Part shown: positions 9,295-17,142 of the stretch, piece by piece
How the letters are laid out: each line of letters begins with the position of its first letter
Position numbering within the stretch: the first letter of the stretch is position 1
DNA from: Myxococcales bacterium
GTDB taxonomy: Bacteria > Myxococcota_A > Polyangia > Polyangiales > Polyangiaceae
NCBI GenBank assembly: GCA_016191785.1
Contig: JACPVJ010000119.1
Location: 1-64,000 of the forward strand
Length of the DNA: 64,000 nucleotides
Direction: 5' to 3'
Made by a program: the position numbers and the translations under genes
Notes under the pieces: generated by a model
The model's input: the letters and a program-made list of their open reading frames with translations, nothing else
Databases searched by the model: none
Told to the model about the DNA's origin: nothing

Positions 9295-11766
9295 ATGCGC
9301 GATGCCATGCTGGGACACGGGCTCGTCGGATCGGGTCTGCTCGCGGTGCTCTCTCTGTGGGGGAACGACGCGTTCGGCGCGCTCCCGAGCCCCCGCGTGC
9401 AACGAGCCTGGGCTTCGGCCTCGCCTCTGGGTGCGCCGGTCGACGCTCCGCACCGCGCCGACGGAGCGATGACCGTGCGGTCCGAGTCCGGGATGGTCGT
9501 GTCTGTCCGGCTGGACGGCGCCAGCTCTGCCCTCGCCGAGCGAGCGGGCGACGAGGTGGCGTTCCGCGGCGGTGTGGTCGTGGGCGGGCGCGCCTTCGAC
9601 TTCATCTTGCGATCCATCTCCGGCGGCGTAGAGGACTTCGTCTACTTCGACGTGCGCCCGGCGGTTGCACGCGTGCTCTACCGAATCGACGTGTCGCGCG
9701 TCGCCGGGCTCCGCCTGATCGACGACGTCCTGGAGCTCTTGGACTCGGGTGGTGCACCGCGCTTGCGCGTTCGTCGTCCTTACCTCATCGACGCCGAGGG
9801 CCGGCGCCACGCGGCTTCGCTCGAGGTGCGAGGCTGTGCGGTGGACACGAGCGCGTTGCCGCCCTGGGGGCGCCCCGTCGTCGCGCCGGGTGCCGCGAGC
9901 TGCGAGCTTCAGGTCAGCTGGTCACCCGACGTGAAGTACCCCGCGGCGCTCGATCCGGCCTGGGTCGCAGGCGGGACCATGGTCTACCCGCGCAACGGTC
10001 ACGCTGCGGCGCTGGTGGGGAACGGCAAGGTGCTCGTCTCGGGTGGCTGGCTCGCGATCGGCGCCACCAACTACACCAACGTCGTCGAGATCTTCGACCC
10101 GTCCACGAAGACGTGGGCTGCGGCCAAGGCGATGAACCATGCGCGCGGCCAGTTCACGACCGTGACGTTGAAATCGGGCGCGAACGCGGGGAAGGTCCTG
10201 GCGATCGCCGGCGACGACGCCATGGCGCCCACTGCCGAGATCTACGACCCGACGCTCGCAACTTGGACGGACACCAGCCCGATGAAGTCGCACCGCGACG
10301 AGGCGGCGGCGACGCTGCTCGCGGGCGGCAAGGTGCTCGCCGGAGGGGGATGCACCTCGTACAACAGTGTGACTTGCCTCTCCCTCGGGAGCAGCGCCGA
10401 AGTGTTCGACCCGGCCACAGGCGTCTGGAGCGCGACCGCCAATTCCATGAGCGAGCCGCGCACCTACTTCACGCTATCGCCGTTGCCTGACGGGCGCGCC
10501 GTGGCGGTGGGTGGCTGCAAGCAGATGACCTCCGGGTTCACCTGCTTCAACTCCAGCTCGACCGCCGACATCTACGACCCCACCACCAACAGCTGGACCA
10601 AGGCGGCGAACCTCCCGACCTCGATCCAACTCCACGTCGCCGTCACGCTGTCGAACGGCAAGGTCTTGGCTGCGGGCGGCATCGGCAGCGGGGCGATTCA
10701 TCGCAAGTCGATGCTCTTCGACCCCGTGGCGGGAACCTGGTCGCTCACCGGGGATTTGAGCGCGGACCACGACGTCGCCGCGGGTGTGCCCCTCTCGAAC
10801 GGGCGGGCGCTGATCGCCGGCAGCTGGGGCACCCAGTTCGACAACAATCAAGTGACCCCCGCCGTCGACGTCTTCGACTCCTCGACTTCCACCTGGTCCC
10901 CGGGGGCGACGATGATGGCGCCACACGGTGACCACACCGCGACCACGCTCGCGGACGGGCGCGTTCTGGTGGCCGGAGGGTTCGGGCAGGGGCCCGCGTT
11001 CACGCTGACCGAGTCGGACGTCGGTGAGATCTACGACGACACCCTCGTTCCGAGTTGTCCCGGCACGCCCACGCTCGACTCCAAATGCTCCGATTGCGCG
11101 AAGTCGGCGTGTTGTCCGGCGATCACCACCTGCCACTCGAACGCGGCGTGCTCCCAAGCGATGGGCTGCTTCGCCTACTGTGGAGCGCAGCAGTCGTCGC
11201 TGAGTTGCCTGCTCTCGTGCTCGTGCCTCTCGGGGAGCGAGTACAACGCGTTCAAGGAGGTCGCGTATTGCATCTCGCAGGTCCAGTGCGCCTCGAGCTG
11301 CTCGCAGGTCAACGGGACGGGTGGCGCACCGGCTTGCGGCAGCGGGGGCAGCGGGGGCACCGGCGGCGCGGGGAGCGGAGGAGCAGGGGGGAGCACGGGT
11401 GGTGCGGGTGGGAGCGCAGGCGGGTCAGGCGGAACCAGCGGCGGCGCTGCGGGCACCGGCGGGACCACTGGAACCGGGGCGACGGGGGGCACCGGCTCGA
11501 CCGGGGGAGCGTCGGGCGGAGCCGGCGGAGTGACCGGCTCGGGCGGTGCTCCCGGCGGCGCTTCGGGCAACGGTGGCACGGGCACCGGTGGCGTCGGCGC
11601 CAGCGGTGGCAGCAGCGGCACAACCGCAGGGAGCTCCGGCGAGAGCGGCGGCTGCAGTTGTGCCACGCCGGGCGCGCGGGCCAACGGCAGCTGGCTCGCA
11701 CTCGCGCTGGCCGTGGCTTTCGGGCGGCGGCGACGGCCGCAGGGCCGCCGTCGGAACGCGCGGTGA
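9295..11766 (+). CDS. Kelch-repeat surface protein with Cys-rich region and MYXO-CTERM-like tail
   Basis: The start is taken at ATG 9295 (a second ATG is at 9307); a TTG 36 bp upstream is also in frame. After a hydrophobic N-terminus (GLVGSGLLAVLSLWG) and a beta-rich region come six to seven Kelch blades, each with a V(E/D)(I/V)(F/Y)D(P/S).T..W element and a GKVL..GG element, between about residues 225 and 580. Then come a Cys-rich segment (CSDCAKSACCPAITTC and following), a Gly/Thr/Ser spacer and a C-terminus GGCSCATPGA, hydrophobic stretch, RRRR. That last pattern matches MYXO-CTERM sorting signals, so the protein is probably processed and displayed on the outer surface. Its stop codon abuts the stop of the convergent gene. 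Confidence 0.85.
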   Translation: MRDAMLGHGLVGSGLLAVLSLWGNDAFGALPSPRVQRAWASASPLGAPVDAPHRADGAMTVRSESGMVVSVRLDGASSALAERAGDEVAFRGGVVVGGRAFDFILRSISGGVEDFVYFDVRPAVARVLYRIDVSRVAGLRLIDDVLELLDSGGAPRLRVRRPYLIDAEGRRHAASLEVRGCAVDTSALPPWGRPVVAPGAASCELQVSWSPDVKYPAALDPAWVAGGTMVYPRNGHAAALVGNGKVLVSGGWLAIGATNYTNVVEIFDPSTKTWAAAKAMNHARGQFTTVTLKSGANAGKVLAIAGDDAMAPTAEIYDPTLATWTDTSPMKSHRDEAAATLLAGGKVLAGGGCTSYNSVTCLSLGSSAEVFDPATGVWSATANSMSEPRTYFTLSPLPDGRAVAVGGCKQMTSGFTCFNSSSTADIYDPTTNSWTKAANLPTSIQLHVAVTLSNGKVLAAGGIGSGAIHRKSMLFDPVAGTWSLTGDLSADHDVAAGVPLSNGRALIAGSWGTQFDNNQVTPAVDVFDSSTSTWSPGATMMAPHGDHTATTLADGRVLVAGGFGQGPAFTLTESDVGEIYDDTLVPSCPGTPTLDSKCSDCAKSACCPAITTCHSNAACSQAMGCFAYCGAQQSSLSCLLSCSCLSGSEYNAFKEVAYCISQVQCASSCSQVNGTGGAPACGSGGSGGTGGAGSGGAGGSTGGAGGSAGGSGGTSGGAAGTGGTTGTGATGGTGSTGGASGGAGGVTGSGGAPGGASGNGGTGTGGVGASGGSSGTTAGSSGESGGCSCATPGARANGSWLALALAVAFGRRRRPQGRRRNAR

Positions 11767-12588
11767 TCAGCCGCGCCGGCGGCGCGCTACCAAGAGCGCC
11801 AGACCCAGGAGCCCGAGCGAGAGCCCGGCGCCCGCTGGGGCGCGGGTGTCGGCGAGCCGGCAGCCGCAGCCACCTGGCTTCTCCTTCACCTCGCCCGGCT
11901 TCTCGTCCTTCGTGTCGGGCGTCGGCTCGGCCTTCTCTTCCGTGGCCGGCTCGTCCTTCTTCTCTTCGCCGCCCTCGCTCTTGTCGTCCTTCTTCTCGCC
12001 GCCCTCGGCCTTGTCGTCCTTCTTCTCGCCGCCCTCGGCGTCCTTCTTCTTCTTCTTGTCCTTCGGGTCGGCGAAGACCATGGCGCGGCGGTCGATGATC
12101 TCGTTCTCGCCCTCGAGCTTGAGCGTGACCGGCGCGCCGATCAGCTGACCGTTGCGCGCGTCGCGGACCGACGCCTTGTACTCACCGGCGTCGAAGCCGT
12201 GGGCGCGGGTGATCTTGAAGCTGAAGATGGTGCCCTTCTCGATCTTGCCCGAGCCCGGGTCCATGAAGCCGACCTCGACACCCTCGATGATGTCCTGTCG
12301 GCCCTCGAGCGGCACGCGGCGCTCGACCAGCTTGTCGCCGTCCATCATCGCGCGCTCGTAGTACGCGACAGGTGCGAACTCGAACTTCACCGGGATGTGA
12401 GCGACGTCGGGCGCCTTGGGCAAGAACAGCTTGATCTCGAGCTTCCACGCCTTCGCGTCGTTCTCTTTGACCGTGGTCTTGGTCCACTGCACGCGGCCGG
12501 CCGCGAGCGCCAGGCTCGACACGACCAAGAGCGCGATCAGCAGAAACGAGCTGGTGACGACCCGCACCCAGGAATTCCGCCTCGACAT
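11767..12588 (-). CDS. MYXO-CTERM surface protein, Lys/Glu-rich linker
   Basis: 273 residues. It has a signal peptide (RVVTSSFLLIALLVVSSLALAAG), a beta-rich domain of about 145 residues (TTVKENDAKAWKLEIKLFLP, YYERAMMDGDKLVERRVPL), a long Lys/Asp/Glu linker with three near-identical EGGEKKDD units, and the tail PGGCGCRLADTRAPAG, hydrophobic helix, VARRRRG. This is a textbook MYXO-CTERM tail. Such proteins are known to be processed by myxosortases of the CPBP family. The function of the beta domain is unknown. It is divergent from the OmpA-like lipoprotein gene, with a 7-bp inverted repeat in the 50-bp gap. Confidence 0.85.
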   Translation of the reverse strand: MSRRNSWVRVVTSSFLLIALLVVSSLALAAGRVQWTKTTVKENDAKAWKLEIKLFLPKAPDVAHIPVKFEFAPVAYYERAMMDGDKLVERRVPLEGRQDIIEGVEVGFMDPGSGKIEKGTIFSFKITRAHGFDAGEYKASVRDARNGQLIGAPVTLKLEGENEIIDRRAMVFADPKDKKKKKDAEGGEKKDDKAEGGEKKDDKSEGGEEKKDEPATEEKAEPTPDTKDEKPGEVKEKPGGCGCRLADTRAPAGAGLSLGLLGLALLVARRRRG

Positions 12589-12605
12589 CTGGCAACCTCC
12601 GGGGC

Positions 12606-12625
12606 GGAAACCTAGCGCGGTTTCC
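12606..12625. promoter_or_regulatory. Inverted repeat in divergent promoter gap
   Basis: GGAAACC-TAGCGC-GGTTTCC is a perfect 7-bp inverted repeat with a 6-bp centre. It lies in the short gap between the divergent MYXO-CTERM gene (start 12588) and the OmpA-like lipoprotein gene (start 12642). Its place and symmetry suit an operator controlling both genes; the regulator is unknown. Confidence 0.4.
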
Positions 12626-12641
12626 CGAATCTCGAAACGTG

Positions 12642-13229
12642 ATGCGTGCCACCCGAGCTCGGTTCAGCTGGTTTTGCCTGGTCTGGCCGCTGGCGTGCGC
12701 CGCGCGCCCACCGCCCGATCCCGAGCCGGTGAGCGCGGCGCGTGCCGCGCCGGCGCTCACGCCGGCTCCCGAGTCGACGGCGCCCGAGTCGCCGTCGCCC
12801 CCGGCGGTCACCCCGTCCGCGGCGTGCAGCGACGACCTCGCCGGCGAGCCGGCCCGCGTGAGCTGCGACGCCTCGCGCTTCGTGCTGGCGCATCCGATCG
12901 TCCTTCACCCCGACCGCCCCGCTCCCGACGAGCCCACGCGCGGCGTGCTCGACCGGGTCGGCCAGCTGATGGCCGAACACCCGGAGATCTTGCTGCTGCG
13001 CATCGAGGTCGGCGTGGGCGAAGATCCCGGGCCCGACCCCGCCGAGCGGCGCGCGGCCCTGGCCAGCGCGCAGCGGCGCGCCGGCGCGCTGCTCCAGTAT
13101 CTCTGGCGGAGGCGTGGCGTCTCGGCCGAGCGACTCGAGGCCGTCGCCTACGAGCACGACCCGAAACGCGTGCAGGGCCGCGAGCGGTTTCCGGTGCTCT
13201 TGCGCATCGTGCAGCGCGCGCCGCGATGA
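12642..13229 (+). CDS. OmpA-like lipoprotein
   Basis: About 195 residues from ATG 12642 (GTG 12639 is adjacent in frame). The lipoprotein signal is FSWFCLVWPLACAAR. A Pro/Ala/Ser linker precedes a C-terminal region with the order of an OmpA/MotB peptidoglycan-associating domain: HPIVLHPDRPAPDEPTRGVL (strand and helix), VGQLMAEHPEILLLRIEVGV, RRAALASAQRRAGALLQYLW, RGVSAERLEAVAYEHDPKR. The usual diaminopimelate-binding NGHTD-like motif is poorly conserved (EVGVGEDPGPD), so peptidoglycan binding may be weak or lost. It probably sits in the outer membrane facing the cell wall. Confidence 0.7.
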   Translation: MRATRARFSWFCLVWPLACAARPPPDPEPVSAARAAPALTPAPESTAPESPSPPAVTPSAACSDDLAGEPARVSCDASRFVLAHPIVLHPDRPAPDEPTRGVLDRVGQLMAEHPEILLLRIEVGVGEDPGPDPAERRAALASAQRRAGALLQYLWRRRGVSAERLEAVAYEHDPKRVQGRERFPVLLRIVQRAPR

Positions 13230-13271
13230 GCCTTTCCTTTCTCGACCGAGGAGGCGTACGCTCGCCCCTCG

Positions 13272-14111
13272 ATGGGTCGGAAGGTCGCGCTCGCGCTCGG
13301 GTCGTCGGTGTTTCTGGCGGCGGCGGTCGCCCACGCCGAGCTGCCCCGCGACTATTTCCTGGACGCGCCCGCGGCCGGCACCTTCTCGATGTCCGACGTG
13401 TACAACGTCGGCGCGCAACAGAGCATCGAGAACCGCGCTCACCTCGAAGAGGGGATGAGCATGCTGACCACGCGCCTCTCGGGCATCGCCAGCTACCCGT
13501 ATGCCGACGGCAGCATCAACCTCGACGCGCGCCTGTTCCTGTTCACCCTGGGCGGCAGCGCGGGCTATCGCCAGGTCTATCGCAACCACACCTTCGCGCC
13601 CGGCGCGGACTCGAGCCGCGACGTCCGGAACGACCGCGAGTCGGACAAGGACTTCGACGCGCAGGGCTTCACCTACGGTGAAGGCCGCCTGCGGGTGGTC
13701 GTTCCGCTCGATCCCTTCTTCCTGATCTCGACCAACACGCTGCGCTACGAAGGCGTGGACGACAACTCGTTCGACTGGATGCACGCCAACATGCACGACG
13801 GCGGCACCCTCTTCAAGAGCGAGGCGACGCTCTTCTATCGCCACCGCGATCTGGGCGGCATCGGTCCGTACGCGCGGGTGATGAACGTGCCGCGCACGAA
13901 AGACGACGGCGGTCATCGGCGCGAGACCGAGCTCCACTATGGGCTGGTGTTCGGCACGCGGCCCGGCTTGGTGAGGCCGCGTGGCGGCAACGCGGACCTG
14001 TTCTTGCTGCAGCTGGTCTTCAAGTTCGGCGATGAAGACTACGGTCTGCACCCGTATCGCCTGCCGCTCTACCCGCTGGCGGTGTATCGCGCCGTCTTCC
14101 GGCTGTTCTGA
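13272..14111 (+). CDS. Putative outer-membrane beta-barrel protein
   Basis: 279 residues with signal peptide KVALALGSSVFLAAAVAHAE. The mature part has alternating amphipathic strands (SINLDARLFLFTLGGSAGYR, EGRLRVVVPLDPFFLISTNT, LFKSEATLFYRHRDLGG, LFLLQLVFKFGDEDY) and ends YRAVFRLF. The terminal Phe is the typical signal for outer-membrane barrel insertion. No specific family is recognised. Its last 92 bp overlap the 3' end of the convergent acyltransferase-like gene, a long overlap for two apparently real genes. Confidence 0.7.
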   Translation: MGRKVALALGSSVFLAAAVAHAELPRDYFLDAPAAGTFSMSDVYNVGAQQSIENRAHLEEGMSMLTTRLSGIASYPYADGSINLDARLFLFTLGGSAGYRQVYRNHTFAPGADSSRDVRNDRESDKDFDAQGFTYGEGRLRVVVPLDPFFLISTNTLRYEGVDDNSFDWMHANMHDGGTLFKSEATLFYRHRDLGGIGPYARVMNVPRTKDDGGHRRETELHYGLVFGTRPGLVRPRGGNADLFLLQLVFKFGDEDYGLHPYRLPLYPLAVYRAVFRLF

Positions 14112-15120
14112 GCTCGAGCAGCCAGGCGCCGCCCAGGCACACCAGGGTCACGGTCGCGATCGCGAGCCAGGTCTGGGCGGGGCTCTTGGGCGTGAGCCCG
14201 GTCAGGTCGGCCACGCCGAGCAGCCCCAGGTGCACCACGTAGACCGCGAGCGCGTGCCGGCCGAGCAGCGCCAGCGGGGCGAGGGTGAGCCGACGACCCA
14301 CCCTCTGCGCCACAGCCAGAGTCGCGCCGATGGGCAAGAGCAGAGCGAGCGCGCCCAGGGCGGAGTGGTTCCAGAAGGTGGCGGCGGCGCGGGGCGAGGC
14401 CTTGCCGAGCTCGAGCAGCGCGAGCTGGCCGGTGTGCACGCGGTAGAGCGAGACGTGCTCGGTGGTCCAGCGCGCGCCCGACGCCAAGAGAGCGACTGAG
14501 CCGACGGCGCCCAGGAGCATCACGGTGACGAGGCCGGGGCGGCCGGCGCGCCACGCCCAGGCGCCGAGCGCAGCGCCCGCGACGAGCGGGAACGCGCCTC
14601 CGGGGCCGGCGGTGAGCCCCGGCACCGAGACGCCGCGCCCGTCGAGCCACGCCGTGGCCACGAGCACCGAGAGCGCGACGATCGCGAGCGCCGAGTCGGG
14701 CCGAAGGCTGGCCAGCGCAAGGCACGTTGCGGCGAGCGAGAGCGCGATGGCCGACAGGATCCCCGGCGACGCGATCAGATCGGGAAGCTCGACGCCGTAC
14801 TGCGGGACGAACAGCACCACCGCGAGGGCGTACAGCCCGAGCGAGCGGGTGAGGGCCTTGCGCAGGAAGGTCGACCCCGCGCGGCCGTGCGAGAGCGCCA
14901 GCGACACACCCGCGATGAACAGGAACGAGGCCGCGACGTAGGGCTCGGTCCACATGAAGAAGCGCAGCAACTGCTCGAGCGCCGTCGCGTCGGCCGCCGG
15001 CTGCAAGCGCCGGGTGTGGACCACGAACATCATCACCACCACCAGGCCGCGGTACAGATCGAGCCCCGGCTCGCTGCGGCCCCCCGGCGGTTTCGTCGCG
15101 GTCACGATGCGCGCTACCAT
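14020..15120 (-). CDS. Multi-pass membrane protein, HGSNAT / DUF1624-like acyltransferase
   Basis: I chose the ATG at 15120 (366 residues). A GTG or ATG 45 bp upstream would run into the neighbouring gene. About nine to ten hydrophobic segments follow an N-terminal SEPGLDLYRGLVVVMMFVVH motif, which resembles the LD.(L/Y)RG.....M..VH start of heparan-alpha-glucosaminide acetyltransferase / DUF1624 membrane acyltransferases. FLFIAGVSLALSHGR also fits that group. The His of VVH is the expected catalytic region. It likely acylates a cell-envelope sugar; the substrate is unknown. It is divergent from the glycoside hydrolase gene with only 17 bp between the two starts. Confidence 0.6.
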   Translation of the reverse strand: MVARIVTATKPPGGRSEPGLDLYRGLVVVMMFVVHTRRLQPAADATALEQLLRFFMWTEPYVAASFLFIAGVSLALSHGRAGSTFLRKALTRSLGLYALAVVLFVPQYGVELPDLIASPGILSAIALSLAATCLALASLRPDSALAIVALSVLVATAWLDGRGVSVPGLTAGPGGAFPLVAGAALGAWAWRAGRPGLVTVMLLGAVGSVALLASGARWTTEHVSLYRVHTGQLALLELGKASPRAAATFWNHSALGALALLLPIGATLAVAQRVGRRLTLAPLALLGRHALAVYVVHLGLLGVADLTGLTPKSPAQTWLAIATVTLVCLGGAWLLELRTAGRRRDTPPAGRAAGDTGADRSLHRRT

Positions 15121-15137
15121 CGCTCTGGGAGGCGCGC

Positions 15138-16706
15138 ATGGGAAGCCGGGTGACGCGAGCGACATGGATCTTGGCGGCGGTCTTCCACACGCTCGGGTGC
15201 GGGTCGGATGGCGACGGCGTGGCCGGAAACGGCGGCGGCTCGGCGGGGGGCGCCGGCGGCGGCGGGGGCGCGGTCACCGGCGGGGGCGGCAACGGTGGCA
15301 GCAGCGGCAGCGGCGGAAGCAGCGGCAGCGGCGGAAGCGGTGGGGCGCCGCTCGTCTGCGATCCGCGCTTCGCGGTGCCCAGTCAGGCCACCGTCGGTGT
15401 GCCGTTCGACGTCACCGTCACCGACACCGTGCCGTACTCGTACGTCGGCTTGGATGTGACCGGTCCCGGATCCCCGTCGAGCGAGTGGGGCGGAGTGGCC
15501 GGCAGCGGACCCTGGAGCTGGACGTGGAAGGTCAGCGGACACGGCGCGGGGGTGCTGGACCTGGCTTTCAAGAAGGACCAGAACGGCGGCGCCGGCACCA
15601 CCGTCGCGACGTGTCAGCTCTCGTCGGTCGGCAGCGGCGGCAGCGGCGGCAGCGGCGGCAGCGGCGGCAGCGGTGGGACGACCGGTGGACCGCCACCCAA
15701 CCGCTACGGCATGGGCCTGGTCAACGCGGGCGACGCGACCGACGCGGATCTGACCGCGAAGCTCGCCGGCCCCGGCGGCTGGTATCTGGTGATCTTCGCC
15801 GACATCACCCCGAGTCGCACCGCCGCCGACGCCAGCTGGAAGGCGAGCATCGCTCAGGCCTATGCCAGAGATCTGATCCCGGTGATCCGCATGGCGCCGC
15901 CCTGGGGTGATCGCAAGGTGCGCAACATGGGCGAGAGCCCGACCGCGTACAAGAAGCTCGCGCAGGCCTACAAGGCGGTGATCGACGATCTGCCCAAGCG
16001 CGCCGACTGGCCGCTGTACGTGCAGGTCCACAACGAGCCGAACCTCTGTTACGAGTGGGAGTGCGACTCGTCTGCGGGCACGCTGAGCGACAAGACCATC
16101 GCCAACGAGTACGCTCACCTGCTGAGCGACGTCGCCGATGCGCTGCACTCGATCGGTGATCCGCGGATCAAGGTCCTGAACGGCGCGCTGGCGCCCGGCG
16201 GCGTTCAGTCGTGCCAGTGCGGCACCAGCAACTTCCAGCCCGGCACGCTGGCGGCCACGTTCTTGACCTACATGAACCAAGGCGTGCCCGGAGTGTTCGC
16301 CAAGATCGACGCGTTCGCGTCCCACTCGTATCCCGCCAAGGGTGAGGGCTGGGGCTTCTTCGTCGCCTATTCCGAGGCGAAGACCGGTCTCACCTACTTC
16401 GAGAAGGAGCTGGCGGCGATCGGCAAGCCGAGCATGAAGGTGCTGATCACCGAGACGGGCTGGCCCACCACCTGGGAGGGCGGCATCAACTGGAGCCGCG
16501 ATCAGGTGGCCGACTTCAGCGTCGAGGCGGTGAAGAACGTCTGGACCGCGCACCCCAGCATCCTGGGCATCACGCCGTTCATCCTGCGCGACGGTGGCAA
16601 CTGGGACAAGTTCGCGTGGGCGAAGCCCGACGGGTCACCCTATCCGGTCTACACCAAGGTGCGCGCGCACCGCTGCGCCCAGGCCGGCGCGAAGAACTGC
16701 AACTGA
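15138..16706 (+). CDS. Lipoprotein glycoside hydrolase, clan GH-A TIM barrel
   Basis: 522 residues. GGGAGG lies about 6 bp before the ATG. The lipoprotein signal ends FHTLGCGSD, followed by a Gly/Ser spacer. A beta-sandwich-like domain (about 70-155: DPRFAVPSQATVGVPFDVTV) and a second GSGGSGG spacer come next. The C-terminal barrel has the acid/base motif VQVHNEPN and the nucleophile motif VLITETGWPTTW, the two glutamates of clan GH-A; the ETGWP form is most like GH17. Substrate strands include VIRMAPPW and DAFASHSYPAKG. It is probably an outer-surface enzyme acting on a beta-glucan-type polysaccharide; the exact family and substrate are unproven. Confidence 0.82.
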   Translation: MGSRVTRATWILAAVFHTLGCGSDGDGVAGNGGGSAGGAGGGGGAVTGGGGNGGSSGSGGSSGSGGSGGAPLVCDPRFAVPSQATVGVPFDVTVTDTVPYSYVGLDVTGPGSPSSEWGGVAGSGPWSWTWKVSGHGAGVLDLAFKKDQNGGAGTTVATCQLSSVGSGGSGGSGGSGGSGGTTGGPPPNRYGMGLVNAGDATDADLTAKLAGPGGWYLVIFADITPSRTAADASWKASIAQAYARDLIPVIRMAPPWGDRKVRNMGESPTAYKKLAQAYKAVIDDLPKRADWPLYVQVHNEPNLCYEWECDSSAGTLSDKTIANEYAHLLSDVADALHSIGDPRIKVLNGALAPGGVQSCQCGTSNFQPGTLAATFLTYMNQGVPGVFAKIDAFASHSYPAKGEGWGFFVAYSEAKTGLTYFEKELAAIGKPSMKVLITETGWPTTWEGGINWSRDQVADFSVEAVKNVWTAHPSILGITPFILRDGGNWDKFAWAKPDGSPYPVYTKVRAHRCAQAGAKNCN

Positions 16707-16711
16707 CCGAG

Positions 16712-17029
16712 CTACTCGTGCGGAGCCGGCGACGGGATGGTGTCGCGGTCGATGTCGTCTTCCGGCATCTGCACGTCGACCAGCGGCCGGGGCGGCGCCG
16801 CCGGGGGAGCAGGCAAGGTCGGGCACTCGCCGACGCTCGGCACTTCGTTCTCGGGCTGGGTCGGGATCTGATCTTGGTCTGCGCGCGGCGGCCACGCGAG
16901 CGCAGGCACCCGTGGCGAGCGGGGAATCGACACCGGATCGACGGTTTCGACACGGCGTGTCCCGCTGCGACGTCGGGATTTCTCCGAGTCGTCGCTCTCG
17001 GGCGCCTTCTTCTCGTTCGGCAAAGTCAT
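16712..17029 (-). CDS. Hypothetical charged, Pro-rich small protein
   Basis: 105 residues beginning MTLPNEKKAPESDDSEKSRR. There is no signal peptide, membrane segment or recognised motif. The N-terminal third is Lys/Arg/Glu/Asp-rich and the rest Pro-rich with an acidic tail (MPEDDIDRDTIPSP). It is likely disordered. It converges on the glycoside hydrolase gene with a 5-bp gap, and its composition differs from a simple complement of a coding gene, which supports it being real. Function unknown. Confidence 0.45.
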   Translation of the reverse strand: MTLPNEKKAPESDDSEKSRRRSGTRRVETVDPVSIPRSPRVPALAWPPRADQDQIPTQPENEVPSVGECPTLPAPPAAPPRPLVDVQMPEDDIDRDTIPSPAPHE

Positions 17030-17142
17030 GGTCCCGGCCCCAGGTGAGGCGCGGATTGTAAGCCCAGTCCCGGGAATTGCACGCGCGTTCTCGAAAACCC
17101 CGGGAAGTGGACGGGATCGCGCCCTGGGCGCATGATTGACCC

